From NCBI RefSeq assembly GCF_003946575.1, contig NZ_RHOP01000006.1, positions 1 to 64,000 on the forward strand: a stretch of 64,000 bases of DNA. The letters are read 5' to 3'. The notes beneath the pieces are model-generated. The model was not told the DNA's origin, searched no databases, and saw only the letters and a list, made by a program, of their open reading frames with translations. This document shows positions 1-7,447 of the stretch, one piece after another. How positions within the stretch are numbered: position 1 is the first letter of the stretch; each line of letters starts with the position of its first letter. This DNA is from Companilactobacillus jidongensis (GTDB lineage Bacteria; Bacillota; Bacilli; Lactobacillales; Lactobacillaceae). Position numbers and translations under genes: made by a program.

Positions 1-5
1 TGTGC

Positions 6-35
6 ATAAAAATAGGCATCCTCAACGAGGATGCC
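6..35 (-). terminator. Intrinsic terminator of the leftmost hydrolase gene
   Basis: A perfect 9-bp stem (GGCATCCTC / GAGGATGCC, 15-23 and 27-35) with a 3-base loop is followed on the minus strand by a short U-rich run. It lies downstream of the hydrolase gene that ends at 80. Confidence 0.8.
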
Positions 36-79
36 CAAGGCTCAAAATCATTCATCAATACTATTTGACAAAGAACCAT

Positions 80-1000
80 TTATTTAAAGTACTTAGCAGC
101 GTATGCTGTAACCTTTTTAATATAGTTAGTCTTTTCTTTATTATAGGATTCACCGTGCCCGGCACCTTTAACGATCCATATTTTTTTAGGATCATTGGCA
201 TTCTTGTAATTGGTATAAACATTACTTGTCGGCACAAATTTATCTTTCGATCCATGAATCAAGAACAAAGGTACATGGCTCTTCTTCAAAGTGTTCTTGG
301 TATTTGCTTCATAAAAATTATATCCCGCAAATATTTTCGAATACACTGCCGCTGTTTGAACTAACGGAAAACTTGGTAAACCAAACATATCCTTCAATTG
401 ATAATTAAGTTCACCAGAAATAGTAGCATAGCCACAATCCTCTATCGCCCACTTAACGTTTTCGGGATGCTTACCCAAAGTATACATGACAGTAGATGCA
501 CCCATGCTAATACCGTACATACCAATCTCTGAACCTTTACCATTCAGTTGATTGACACGCTTGATCCAACTCATGATATCACTACGATCTTTCCATCCAT
601 ATCCAGCATACTCCCCCGCACTCATTCCAAACGAACGATTATCTGGGGCCAGAACATTGTAGCCTGCATCATGAAAAATTTTGACAAATGAACCCATATA
701 TTTGCTGGCACTTCCATAACCATGTATAACCACAACCGTCTTATTGGTTTTCTTTTCAGCAGGCAAATAACGAGCCTTCAGCGTCAAACCATCTTTAGAT
801 TTTTCAGTCCATATCTTCTGATCTTGCTCACTAAACCATTTATTATTTCCAGTTAATGGCTTATTGCTAACAGTAGTACTGCCATATCCGCCTCTCTTGA
901 AAGCGTAATTGAACAAATATGCTCCACCCGCCAGGTCAGCGACTACAAAGATTCCAATCATTGAAATCAATACTATCTTTATTATTTTTTTCCCACGCAT
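80..1000 (-). CDS. Membrane-anchored or secreted alpha/beta hydrolase
   Basis: This 306-residue serine hydrolase opens with a basic stretch and one hydrophobic segment (about residues 5-32), so it is probably anchored outside the membrane or exported. The hydrolase fold follows. Visible landmarks are the HGYGSAS oxyanion region, the nucleophile elbow GISMGAS, the acid region HGSKDKFVP and the catalytic histidine in GAGHGES near the C-terminus. Family members (YqkD/Abhydrolase_1-like, sometimes called S9-type peptidases) cleave esters or peptides, and the substrate cannot be read from the sequence. It stands alone between two intrinsic terminators, so it is probably monocistronic. The ribosome binding site is weak. 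Confidence 0.8.
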   Translation of the reverse strand: MRGKKIIKIVLISMIGIFVVADLAGGAYLFNYAFKRGGYGSTTVSNKPLTGNNKWFSEQDQKIWTEKSKDGLTLKARYLPAEKKTNKTVVVIHGYGSASKYMGSFVKIFHDAGYNVLAPDNRSFGMSAGEYAGYGWKDRSDIMSWIKRVNQLNGKGSEIGMYGISMGASTVMYTLGKHPENVKWAIEDCGYATISGELNYQLKDMFGLPSFPLVQTAAVYSKIFAGYNFYEANTKNTLKKSHVPLFLIHGSKDKFVPTSNVYTNYKNANDPKKIWIVKGAGHGESYNKEKTNYIKKVTAYAAKYFK

Positions 1001-1050
1001 AAATCTAACCCACTTTTTTTGTAAATGTACTAATATAATATCATTTTAGC

Positions 1051-1080
1051 AAAAAAAAAGTTGAGCTTTCTACTCAACTT
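1051..1080 (-). terminator. Intrinsic terminator after pnuC
   Basis: An 8-bp stem (AAGTTGAG / CTCAACTT, 1058-1065 and 1073-1080) is followed on the minus strand by nine U residues. Confidence 0.85.
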
Positions 1081-1088
1081 ACAACTAA

Positions 1089-1838
1089 TTAATTTAATTG
1101 TTCAGCAGGATCATCAGCGACTGATGTTGATGATTCAACCTTGTGGAACCAGTGAATGCGTGAATCGAAGAATGCAATCATATCATTCATGAAGTACATA
1201 ATGTATGTCAAGAACAATACAGGACTGGCATCACCTTGGGCTGCTGTAACACCCCAAAGAACGATTGACATAACACCTTGAACTGTCCAGAAGTAATATT
1301 GTTCACGGAAACGCAATGTACACAACAAAGCACCTGTGAAACCAATAGCACTAGCAACAGAATCAATAATTGGTCTTGGACTAATGAATAAATGTGTATC
1401 CATCAAGTATAGAAGACCCCATGATGCAAAGAAGAATACGGCTGTTAAAAGCCATTTAGGAGCTGTAAGACCATGAATGTGTTTTTCAGCATCCTTTGCC
1501 CACTGTGGACTGATCAAAACAGGAATATCCAAAAGGATAATATAACTTGTTTGTAAAATAACATCAGCGAAGTTCTTAGCATTAATAGCTACGAAGATAT
1601 AAATAAGTGCTGAAACCAATCCTAATACACCGTTTAAAGGTTTTGCATTAGTAATTGCTACTGTACATGTAAATCCTAAAACACCGGCAAACCAAGTTGC
1701 TACGGCAATAGTACTCATACTGTGTGAAAGTGTTGAAGCTGTTATGGCACCCAAACCAAACATTAAGAGCATGTAACTCTTAAAACTCCAACCTTTCATT
1801 TGTTCAACATACCACTTTGGGCTAAAAATACTTGTCAT
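1089..1838 (-). CDS. pnuC: Nicotinamide riboside/NMN transporter PnuC
   Basis: This 249-residue polytopic membrane protein has about seven hydrophobic segments and the PnuC family hallmarks: a conserved W-Q pair in FWTVQG and an MYFMNDMIAFF stretch near the C-terminus. PnuC proteins bring nicotinamide riboside into the cell by facilitated diffusion, driven by intracellular phosphorylation, and so feed NAD synthesis. No ribosylnicotinamide kinase or nadR lies nearby. The start is supported by GAGGAG nine bases upstream of the ATG. The long upstream region (1839-2083) contains an inverted repeat and a possible cre site, so regulation is likely. A terminator follows directly. Confidence 0.88.
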   Translation of the reverse strand: MTSIFSPKWYVEQMKGWSFKSYMLLMFGLGAITASTLSHSMSTIAVATWFAGVLGFTCTVAITNAKPLNGVLGLVSALIYIFVAINAKNFADVILQTSYIILLDIPVLISPQWAKDAEKHIHGLTAPKWLLTAVFFFASWGLLYLMDTHLFISPRPIIDSVASAIGFTGALLCTLRFREQYYFWTVQGVMSIVLWGVTAAQGDASPVLFLTYIMYFMNDMIAFFDSRIHWFHKVESSTSVADDPAEQLN

Positions 1839-1871
1839 TTAATCCTTCTCCTCACTTATATAAAACTAAAT

Positions 1872-1893
1872 TTGTTCCCCTTTAAACGAACAA
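1872..1893. promoter_or_regulatory. Inverted repeat upstream of pnuC, possible operator
   Basis: TTGTTC and GAACAA are separated by ten bases, 34-55 bases before the pnuC start. The placement fits an operator, but no regulator is identified and short AT-rich repeats of this kind arise by chance. Confidence 0.25.
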
Positions 1894-2018
1894 CAAATAA
1901 AATATTACCACTCTCATTATGAATTTCCATGGTTTATTTTAAGTGAAAATACGAACAAAACCGTTTCAAGTTGTTGTGACAAGGATTAAGACAATTTATT
2001 AAATTTTTTATATTTTTT

Positions 2019-2032
2019 TGAAAGCGATGCAA
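2019..2032. promoter_or_regulatory. Possible cre (CcpA) site upstream of pnuC
   Basis: TGAAAGCGATGCAA matches the palindromic cre consensus TGWAANCGNTNWCA at all fixed positions but one. It lies about 180 bases upstream of pnuC and just downstream of the ahpC terminator. Confidence 0.3.
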
Positions 2033-2083
2033 TATCTAGTATCACTAAAATTCATTAAATACCAGATATGGTCTTTAATGTCA

Positions 2084-2108
2084 AAAAAATAGTCCCGATA
2101 TCGAGACT
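2084..2108 (-). terminator. Intrinsic terminator after ahpC
   Basis: On the minus strand AGTCTCGATATCGGGACT folds into a stem and is followed by AT and seven U residues. Confidence 0.8.
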
Positions 2109-2122
2109 ACCTTTTTGAATGA

Positions 2123-2686
2123 TTAAATTTTACCAACTAAGTCTGCACCAGGAACAATAGTTTTTTCACCTGGATGCCAATTTGCTGGACAAACATTATC
2201 ACCATTTTCGGCAACAAATTGAGCTGCCTCAAGTGTTCTTAGGATTTCTTCAGCATTACGGCCAATACCCATTGCATTAACGGTATATGACTTGATAACG
2301 CCTTTAGGATCAATGATATAAACTCCACGATATGCTTGACCACTGTCTGAATCGATTAAATCAAAGAAGTCTGCCAATTGATGTTTTTGATCTGCTAACA
2401 TTGGATATTCAATTTTACCAATGCTGTCAGTATTCTCTGCCCAAGCCATATGTGAAAATTCACTATCAACAGATACAGAATAAATTTCAGCATTATTTGC
2501 TTTAAAATCAGCATAATGTTTTTCTAAATCTTGAAGTTCTGTTGGACAAACAAAAGAAAAATCAGCTGGATAGAAGAATAAAATCGACCATTTTCCAAGC
2601 AAGTTTTGTTTATTGTAACTCTTCAATTCACCATCTTGGTACGCTCTGACATCGAAGTCAGGAATTTCTTTATTAATATAATTCAT
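2123..2686 (-). CDS. ahpC: Alkyl hydroperoxide reductase C (2-Cys peroxiredoxin)
   Basis: This 187-residue protein has typical AhpC length and motifs. The peroxidatic cysteine is in FSFVCPTE (about residue 47) and the resolving cysteine in DNVCPANW (about residue 166). The enzyme reduces hydrogen peroxide and organic hydroperoxides in the cytosol. Its usual reductase AhpF is not adjacent, so electrons must come from a gene elsewhere or from thioredoxin. The start is fixed by AGGAGG ten bases upstream. It is a single-gene unit with its own terminator. PerR-type control is common in the family, but no clear PerR box was found here. Confidence 0.93.
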   Translation of the reverse strand: MNYINKEIPDFDVRAYQDGELKSYNKQNLLGKWSILFFYPADFSFVCPTELQDLEKHYADFKANNAEIYSVSVDSEFSHMAWAENTDSIGKIEYPMLADQKHQLADFFDLIDSDSGQAYRGVYIIDPKGVIKSYTVNAMGIGRNAEEILRTLEAAQFVAENGDNVCPANWHPGEKTIVPGADLVGKI

Positions 2687-2804
2687 AAGCTAAGTACCTC
2701 CTAAGTTATGCTTATATTTTAATACAAATCTATTATTAAACATAGTCACAACCGGATTCTCTGCTAGAATATAAGTATTAATTTTAAAAGGACTGTTGTT
2801 AAAA

Positions 2805-3461
2805 ATGAATAGTGATAAACAAATCGAGAAAATTCGTCAATTTTCATATAAAAAAATGGTAACAGATCGAACTGGACATAACTTCGATCACATAGAACGC
2901 GTCGTCAAAATGGCAACGCGTCTCTCCAATGAAGAACATACAGATAAACTGATTACAATTGGAGCCGCCTACTTGCATGACGTGGCCGATGACAAACTAG
3001 TAGCTGATCCTACCGCATTAGAAGTAGAAATCAAAGACTTCTTGAAACAGATTGAATTATCTGAAGAACAAATAACTGAAATCATGTACATAACTCATAA
3101 TCTATCTTTTAGCAAATCCTTAAGTAAAAATCCACCCGAGCTATCATTGGCTGGACAAGTTGTTCAAGACTCTGACAGGTTAGATGCCATTGGAGCAATC
3201 GGTATTACTCGTGCGATCTATTATGGTGGTGTAAATGCTGAGACAATCTACGATCCCTCAATCAAACCACGTGAAAAAATGAATAAGACTGAATATCGTA
3301 ATCTTGATAATGAGACAATAATTAATCATTTTTACGAAAAACTGTTAAAGTTAACAAGTATGATGAATACACCAACAGCAAAAAGAATTGCTTTGCATCG
3401 TCAACAATTTATGTATGAATTCTTGAATGAATTCAAATCAGAATGGTTATCTGAAATATAA
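2805..3461 (+). CDS. HD-domain metal-dependent phosphohydrolase
   Basis: This protein of about 218 residues has HD-superfamily metal ligands: an N-terminal HNFDHIERV histidine pair, then the YLHDVADD His-Asp pair, then a histidine in ITHNLSFS and an aspartate in VVQDSDRLDA. This layout matches the YedJ/YpgQ-type nucleotide pyrophosphatase-like group, and the true substrate is unknown. I place the start at the ATG at 2805; an in-frame TTG at 2796 lies too close to the AAAAGGA site at 2786-2792. The gene is followed 15 bases later by the PgpA-like gene, so the two probably form an operon ending at the terminator at 3997. Confidence 0.8.
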   Translation: MNSDKQIEKIRQFSYKKMVTDRTGHNFDHIERVVKMATRLSNEEHTDKLITIGAAYLHDVADDKLVADPTALEVEIKDFLKQIELSEEQITEIMYITHNLSFSKSLSKNPPELSLAGQVVQDSDRLDAIGAIGITRAIYYGGVNAETIYDPSIKPREKMNKTEYRNLDNETIINHFYEKLLKLTSMMNTPTAKRIALHRQQFMYEFLNEFKSEWLSEI

Positions 3462-3476
3462 TCATGGAGGGATTTT

Positions 3477-4001
3477 ATGACATCATTTGATGAACAAGAT
3501 AAAGAATATTATGAACACATTCTCAGAAATTTGAATGAACGTGGTGTGACATTACCTGACATCGCTGAAATTGTAATTTTTTTGGAAAAAGATTATGTTC
3601 CTGGATTAGATGAAGAAATTTCTATTCATGCTATTACTAAAGTACTTCACAAACGAGAAGCTCAAAATGCAATTATGACTGGAATTGAGCTTGATGTCTT
3701 AGCTGAAAAAGGCTTGCTGTCGTCTCCTATGCAACGCATCATGAGAACTGATGAATCAACATATGGGATTGACGAAAACATGGCTATTACACTTGCTAGC
3801 CTATACGGATCAGTATCGGTAACTAATTATGGATACGTTGATAAACTCAAACATGGAATCCTAGCAAAATTGAATGACAAATCAACTGGAAAAATCAATG
3901 TCTTTCTTGACGATTTAGTTGGTGCCATTGCCGCGGCAGCTTGCGGTTGGTTGGCTCATAATGAGAATGAAGTTAACAAAATGATTCATGAAGGTAAATA
4001 A
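3477..4001 (+). CDS. Phosphatidylglycerophosphatase A-like protein (YutG family)
   Basis: This 174-residue protein matches the PgpA family in its soluble Gram-positive form, with the conserved YGSVSVTNYGYVDK segment, a run of acidic residues in NVFLDDLVGA and the AAACGWLAH tail. The family dephosphorylates phosphatidylglycerol phosphate in phospholipid synthesis. Bacillus homologues lack the membrane helices seen in E. coli PgpA, and the same is true here apart from one mildly hydrophobic C-terminal stretch. GGAGGG lies five bases before the ATG. It is co-directional with the HD hydrolase, and its stop codon is part of the terminator stem. Confidence 0.78.
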   Translation: MTSFDEQDKEYYEHILRNLNERGVTLPDIAEIVIFLEKDYVPGLDEEISIHAITKVLHKREAQNAIMTGIELDVLAEKGLLSSPMQRIMRTDESTYGIDENMAITLASLYGSVSVTNYGYVDKLKHGILAKLNDKSTGKINVFLDDLVGAIAAAACGWLAHNENEVNKMIHEGK

Positions 4002-4025
4002 GGATATTCCTTATTTATTTTTTTA
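3997..4025 (+). terminator. Intrinsic terminator overlapping the pgpA-like stop codon
   Basis: AAATAAGGA / TCCTTATTT form a 9-bp stem with a TAT loop, followed by a T-rich run. Confidence 0.85.
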
Positions 4026-4153
4026 TTCATAATTTAATAAATTTTATATTGAATTTGAATTTCATCTCATCTTAAAATAAGATATGATGTTATGTAGAGA
4101 CGTATTTAATAAGTATTATTATTTCCAGTTTATTATCATTAGTCACATTAGCA

Positions 4154-4258
4154 ATGAATTATGTTTCAAATGTTGATACTACAAAATTACCTGTTGTTAT
4201 TATTGAAATTGATAATCTAAAAGAACAATTACATGAGAATTCAAAAAATGATTTATAG
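4154..4258 (+). CDS. Possible 34-residue small protein or gene remnant
   Basis: A short frame starts at ATG 4154 and encodes an amphipathic, acidic-tailed peptide, ending 11 bases before the next gene. No ribosome binding site precedes the ATG. The frame stays open upstream to about 4091 and would encode a hydrophobic helix there, but that part has no ATG, GTG or TTG. It could be a small membrane protein with a lost start, or chance. Weak evidence. Confidence 0.15.
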   Translation: MNYVSNVDTTKLPVVIIEIDNLKEQLHENSKNDL

Positions 4259-4269
4259 GGGGAATCTTC

Positions 4270-4578
4270 GTGCATGCTGGGGAAACTGTTTTAGACAAAA
4301 TTTCGAGAGAATGTCTTATCCGTCAGAACCTCAAGGATATTCCCTTTGTTCACTACTTTTCAAATGACTTCATGGAACGAAATACACAATACTTCTGTAT
4401 TGAGGATTTTATGAAATCGATTGGCGTATTCGATATCAATACTTTGGAACAAGTTGATCAAGATTCATGGGACTCAATTGTTAATCAAACTACAGTCTTT
4501 AAAGACTGGAATGAGATGTTGAATGATGCTGGATCTGAATATTATCAATTGCATATGCAAAAGGGACTTGCCATTTAG
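4270..4578 (+). CDS. Hypothetical 102-residue protein
   Basis: I do not recognise this protein. It starts with GTG, supported by AGGGGGA about eight bases upstream. It is soluble, mildly acidic and rich in aromatic residues, with no signal peptide or membrane segment. Two cysteines (near residues 15 and 43) and the pattern FxxDFMKSIGVFDI are the most distinctive parts. The stop codon sits inside the stem of a strong terminator, so this is a complete stand-alone gene unless the 4154 frame belongs to the same transcript. Confidence 0.6.
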   Translation: MHAGETVLDKISRECLIRQNLKDIPFVHYFSNDFMERNTQYFCIEDFMKSIGVFDINTLEQVDQDSWDSIVNQTTVFKDWNEMLNDAGSEYYQLHMQKGLAI

Positions 4579-4594
4579 TGGCAGGTCCCTTTTT
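4563..4594 (+). terminator. Intrinsic terminator of the 102-residue gene
   Basis: GGGACTTGCCA pairs with TGGCAGGTCCC (4563-4573 / 4579-4589), with one G-T wobble, followed by five T residues. Confidence 0.9.
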
Positions 4595-4652
4595 AGTCGA
4601 CTAATATGACTGCTCTTTCCTATTATTAGTCAGAGAACTCAGCTAAAAGGGT

Positions 4653-4735
4653 ACAAAAAAAGATGAGGCGGTTTAACCTCATCTCCATATTAGTTATCGT
4701 GAAAACAGAAAATACTATGCAGCACACTTCTGTAC
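4653..4735 (-). ncRNA. Candidate small RNA with its own terminator on the minus strand
   Basis: The hairpin AGATGAGG / CCTCATCT (4661-4668 / 4677-4684) is followed by a U run only on the minus strand, yet no minus-strand gene lies upstream of it. About 60 bases upstream on that strand is an extended -10 element (TGTTATGAT, 4743-4751). The predicted RNA of about 80 bases also contains an ACAGAA / TTCTGT hairpin. A type I antitoxin-like or regulatory RNA would fit, but no partner toxin frame was found. The rest of 4595-4892 shows nothing else beyond the promoter region of the next gene. Confidence 0.4.
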
Positions 4736-4892
4736 CGCAAAATTATCATAACACTTTAATATCTATATTTCAGTGTGTAAGTCTTAACTTAATCAACCTG
4801 TCACGTTAATGTAATGTTTATGAAAATATAATTTTATTTATTAGCTTACCATGATATATTTATTATGTACTTAAATATTGGGAGGGTTACAA

Positions 4893-5597
4893 ATGAAAAA
4901 AACAATTCTATCAAGTATAATTGCAGTCACAATTATGTTGTTGGGGTCAACACAATCATTGCTTTCTGTAAATGCAACTACTCAAACTACTGGTCAAATC
5001 AGTAATACCAAAGGAATTGTAACTACTAATTCAATTGCAACAATTTATGCATTAAGAGATGGCACATTAACTAAAGTCACAAATCGTGCCCTAACATCTA
5101 ATTCTGCATGGATATTCAATAAAACCGCAACTGGTTCAGACGGTCTAACATACTACCGTGTAGCAACTAACGAATGGTTGCCATCAAATTTCATTAAAGC
5201 AAACTCATCAAGTAATTCTAATACGTCAAGAACAATGAAAACTATCTATATTGGTACTTGGAATGCGGCAACTGTCAATTCCAACGGATCACGTACGGGA
5301 AACATACTACCAGCGCATTCAGCTTGGCAAGCATTCTCTGATATTGTGACAATTAATGGACAAACTTATTATCAAATTAGTTCAAATGAGTTTGTTTCAA
5401 CTTATGACACGGCTTCATCCGCAAACGTTGGGCAAAATATTGATTCAAATACTACCGGAACAATTGTCGGAAATTCTAGTACCAACGTTTACCACATGCC
5501 TGGTCAAAGATCATACAAAATAAACTCCAATAACCTTGTTTACTTCAAAACTGAACAGGAAGCTATAAATGCTGGTTATACAAAATCCAAAGTTTAA
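4893..5597 (+). CDS. Secreted SLAP-domain surface protein
   Basis: This protein of 234 residues begins with a clear signal peptide (MKKTILSS, a hydrophobic core, then a probable cut after SVNA). Two SLAP/SH3-like wall-binding modules follow, about residues 30-103 and 110-170, each with the family pattern of a tyrosine-rich end (YYRVATNEW, YYQISSNEF). The last 45 residues carry a GN-YH-P...YF-T-EA-GY motif seen at the ends of some secreted Firmicute nucleases and related to Ada-type metal-binding modules, here without cysteines. It probably sits non-covalently on the cell wall. The ATG at 4893 is preferred because GGGAGGG lies about seven bases upstream; the earlier in-frame TTG at 4878 precedes that site. 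A broken paralogue follows. Confidence 0.85.
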   Translation: MKKTILSSIIAVTIMLLGSTQSLLSVNATTQTTGQISNTKGIVTTNSIATIYALRDGTLTKVTNRALTSNSAWIFNKTATGSDGLTYYRVATNEWLPSNFIKANSSSNSNTSRTMKTIYIGTWNAATVNSNGSRTGNILPAHSAWQAFSDIVTINGQTYYQISSNEFVSTYDTASSANVGQNIDSNTTGTIVGNSSTNVYHMPGQRSYKINSNNLVYFKTEQEAINAGYTKSKV

Positions 5598-5619
5598 AAC
5601 TAAATTAATTTTCAATTGC

Positions 5620-5646
5620 ATTCCCATTTGGGAATGCTTTTTTTAG
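5620..5646 (+). terminator. Intrinsic terminator after the SLAP protein gene
   Basis: GCATTCCC / GGGAATGC with a 4-base loop is followed by seven T residues. Confidence 0.92.
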
Positions 5647-5755
5647 TTATATAAATATATAAAATTAATGAATTTTGCATATATTAAATCAGAATTTTAT
5701 TTAAATTTAGTTGATGATATATTATTTATATACTTAATTCTTAGGAGAATATTAA

Positions 5756-6479
5756 ATAAAAAAAGGAATCATCTCGAGTTTAATTGCTACAACTATAATG
5801 TTAATTGGTTCAGCTCAATCATTAATAATTGCAAGTGCTGACACACAAACCAATGGTCAAATTGTTAATGCTAATGGTGTCGTTACAACTAACAAATTAA
5901 CTAACATTTATGCACTAAGAAACAATAAGTTAGTTAAAGTAACAAATCGTGCATTAATATCTGACTCAGCTTGGGTATTTAATAAAACCCTATCAGGAGA
6001 TGATGGTTTAACCTACTATCATGTTGCAACAAATGAGTGGTTACCTTCTAATGCAATCAAGTCAACTTCAAACAATAATCAAGCGTCTACTCCACGTGAA
6101 AAAACTTCTGTAACTATCGGAAAGTGGGCATCCGCAACCGTTAACTCTAATGGTGATAGAACTGGTAATATTTTACCTACTAGTTCATCATGGCAAGCAT
6201 TTGCTGAAGCCTCATATATCAATGGGAAAAAGTTTTATCAAATCAGTTCAAATGAATTCGTTTCAACTGAGGATCTAGCATCCTCACAACCAATATACGT
6301 TGCTCCAGCATATACACCAAATACAACACACCAACAAAGGTCAAATTGTTGGAAATAAGGCTTCACGAATTTATCATTTACCTTCACAACATAGATATAG
6401 AATTAGTCGTAAGAATATTATCTACTTCAATTCTGAACAAGAAGCAATCAATATGGGTTATCACAAATCAAAAGCTTAA
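5756..6479 (+). pseudogene. Broken paralogue of the upstream SLAP surface protein
   Basis: Translation matches the preceding gene along its whole length: signal peptide, two SLAP modules and the GN-YH-P C-terminal motif. Two lesions are visible. First, the codon aligned with the start ATG is ATA (5756-5758), although AGGAGA sits at the right distance before it. Second, near 6338-6340 a one-base shift moves the C-terminal 45 residues (to the stop at 6477-6479) into the next frame, while the original frame stops at 6356-6358. Translation could start at an internal ATG (5798), but that would lack the signal peptide's basic end. ATA initiation plus a frameshift is possible but less likely than decay or a sequencing error. 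Confidence 0.85.
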
Positions 6480-6488
6480 AATTTTAAC

Positions 6489-6507
6489 CGCCTCTGGCGT
6501 TTTTTTA
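6489..6507 (+). terminator. Short intrinsic terminator after the pseudogene
   Basis: CGCC-TCT-GGCG is followed by seven T residues. The stem is short but the T run is strong. Confidence 0.6.
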
Positions 6508-6539
6508 TTACCTCCTAGGAGATTGTTCTTACGGTTTAC

Positions 6540-6656
6540 ATGATTATTATGTTGATCATGGTTGGATTTGTATTTAGTGCCAAACCGATTGCAGACTTAA
6601 TCACCGTTTTAATTGAATTACTTCTATACAAAGAAACCTTCAAACTGACAAAATAG
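6540..6656 (+). CDS. Possible 38-residue hydrophobic small protein
   Basis: The frame starts at ATG 6540 and encodes one strongly hydrophobic helix (MIIMLIMVGFVF...) and a short basic tail. Its stop codon lies inside the terminator stem at 6635-6675. The nearest Shine-Dalgarno-like site (CTAGGAG, 6515-6521) is 18 bases upstream, which is too far for normal initiation. It resembles a small membrane peptide or type I toxin in overall style but matches no family I know. Confidence 0.25.
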   Translation: MIIMLIMVGFVFSAKPIADLITVLIELLLYKETFKLTK

Positions 6657-6675
6657 TCAGCTTGAAGGTTTTTTT
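6635..6675 (+). terminator. Strong terminator between convergent units
   Basis: A 9-bp stem (AACCTTCAA / TTGAAGGTT) continues into a 5-bp inner stem (CTGAC / GTCAG), with T residues on the plus strand. On the minus strand it follows the hydrolase stop and has a weaker U run, so it may act in both directions. Confidence 0.85.
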
Positions 6676-7447
6676 ATTCTATATAATCCAACAATGCTTG
6701 ATTAAACTTATCCGGTTGCTCAGCCATAATAACGTGGCCTGATTGATCGATTGCTACACGACTTAATTTACTATTTTTCTTCATCAATAAATCTGCGAAC
6801 GAACCATCAAAGTATGGACTCTGATTAGCTGTCACTAACAACATTGGTACCTGACAATTAATAACTGCATCACGCCAATCTTTTCGAGCATGATCGTACA
6901 ATAACTCTAAATTATCATCTTTAACAAATGGAAATTGTTCTTTGGCAACATTTAACTTCCAAAAGACATTATCATCAATCCCGTTGAGCGTCTCCTTATT
7001 ATGCATCTTCAAGCGCATTTTATAGTTAGCCCGGGTTATTTCCATGTAACCATATTTCCACGTTGGTGTATTCAGCATTTTCGGTGATTGATCGACAGTA
7101 ACTAATTTTTTGACTGGATAATCTGGATACTTTGAAATAAATCCATAAATAACACTAGCTCCCATTGAATGTCCAACTAAAATTGGATTATCCAATTTTA
7201 GTCCGGACAGGAAATCCTTTAAATCATCAATTAAGACACTAAAATCATCTAATGAGGACTCACGTGACGAAGCACCGTGATTTCGTTGATCATAAGTAAT
7301 AACTTGGTACCCTTTTTCAACAAAAAAATCAATCTGGTCAGTCCAGATTTGTTGATAGCCCCCAAATCCATGCAAAAAGACGATCGGTTGTCCTGATCCA
7401 TGGACATAATAATTTAATTTTTTACCATCTCTAGTCTTTATTTCCAT
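6674..7447 (-). CDS. Alpha/beta hydrolase, last gene of the citrate operon
   Basis: This 257-residue cytosolic hydrolase has the classic landmarks HGFGG (oxyanion), DQRNHGAS, the nucleophile elbow GHSMGAS (serine near residue 95) and a C-terminal SGHVIMAEQP with the catalytic histidine. It resembles the YbfF/MhpC-like esterases, and the substrate is unknown. Its start overlaps the citXG end by 17 bases, so the two are translationally coupled. It is read with the citrate lyase genes although it has no known role in citrate breakdown; repair or esterase duties are guesses. The bidirectional terminator at 6635-6675 follows. Confidence 0.85.
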   Translation of the reverse strand: MEIKTRDGKKLNYYVHGSGQPIVFLHGFGGYQQIWTDQIDFFVEKGYQVITYDQRNHGASSRESSLDDFSVLIDDLKDFLSGLKLDNPILVGHSMGASVIYGFISKYPDYPVKKLVTVDQSPKMLNTPTWKYGYMEITRANYKMRLKMHNKETLNGIDDNVFWKLNVAKEQFPFVKDDNLELLYDHARKDWRDAVINCQVPMLLVTANQSPYFDGSFADLLMKKNSKLSRVAIDQSGHVIMAEQPDKFNQALLDYIE

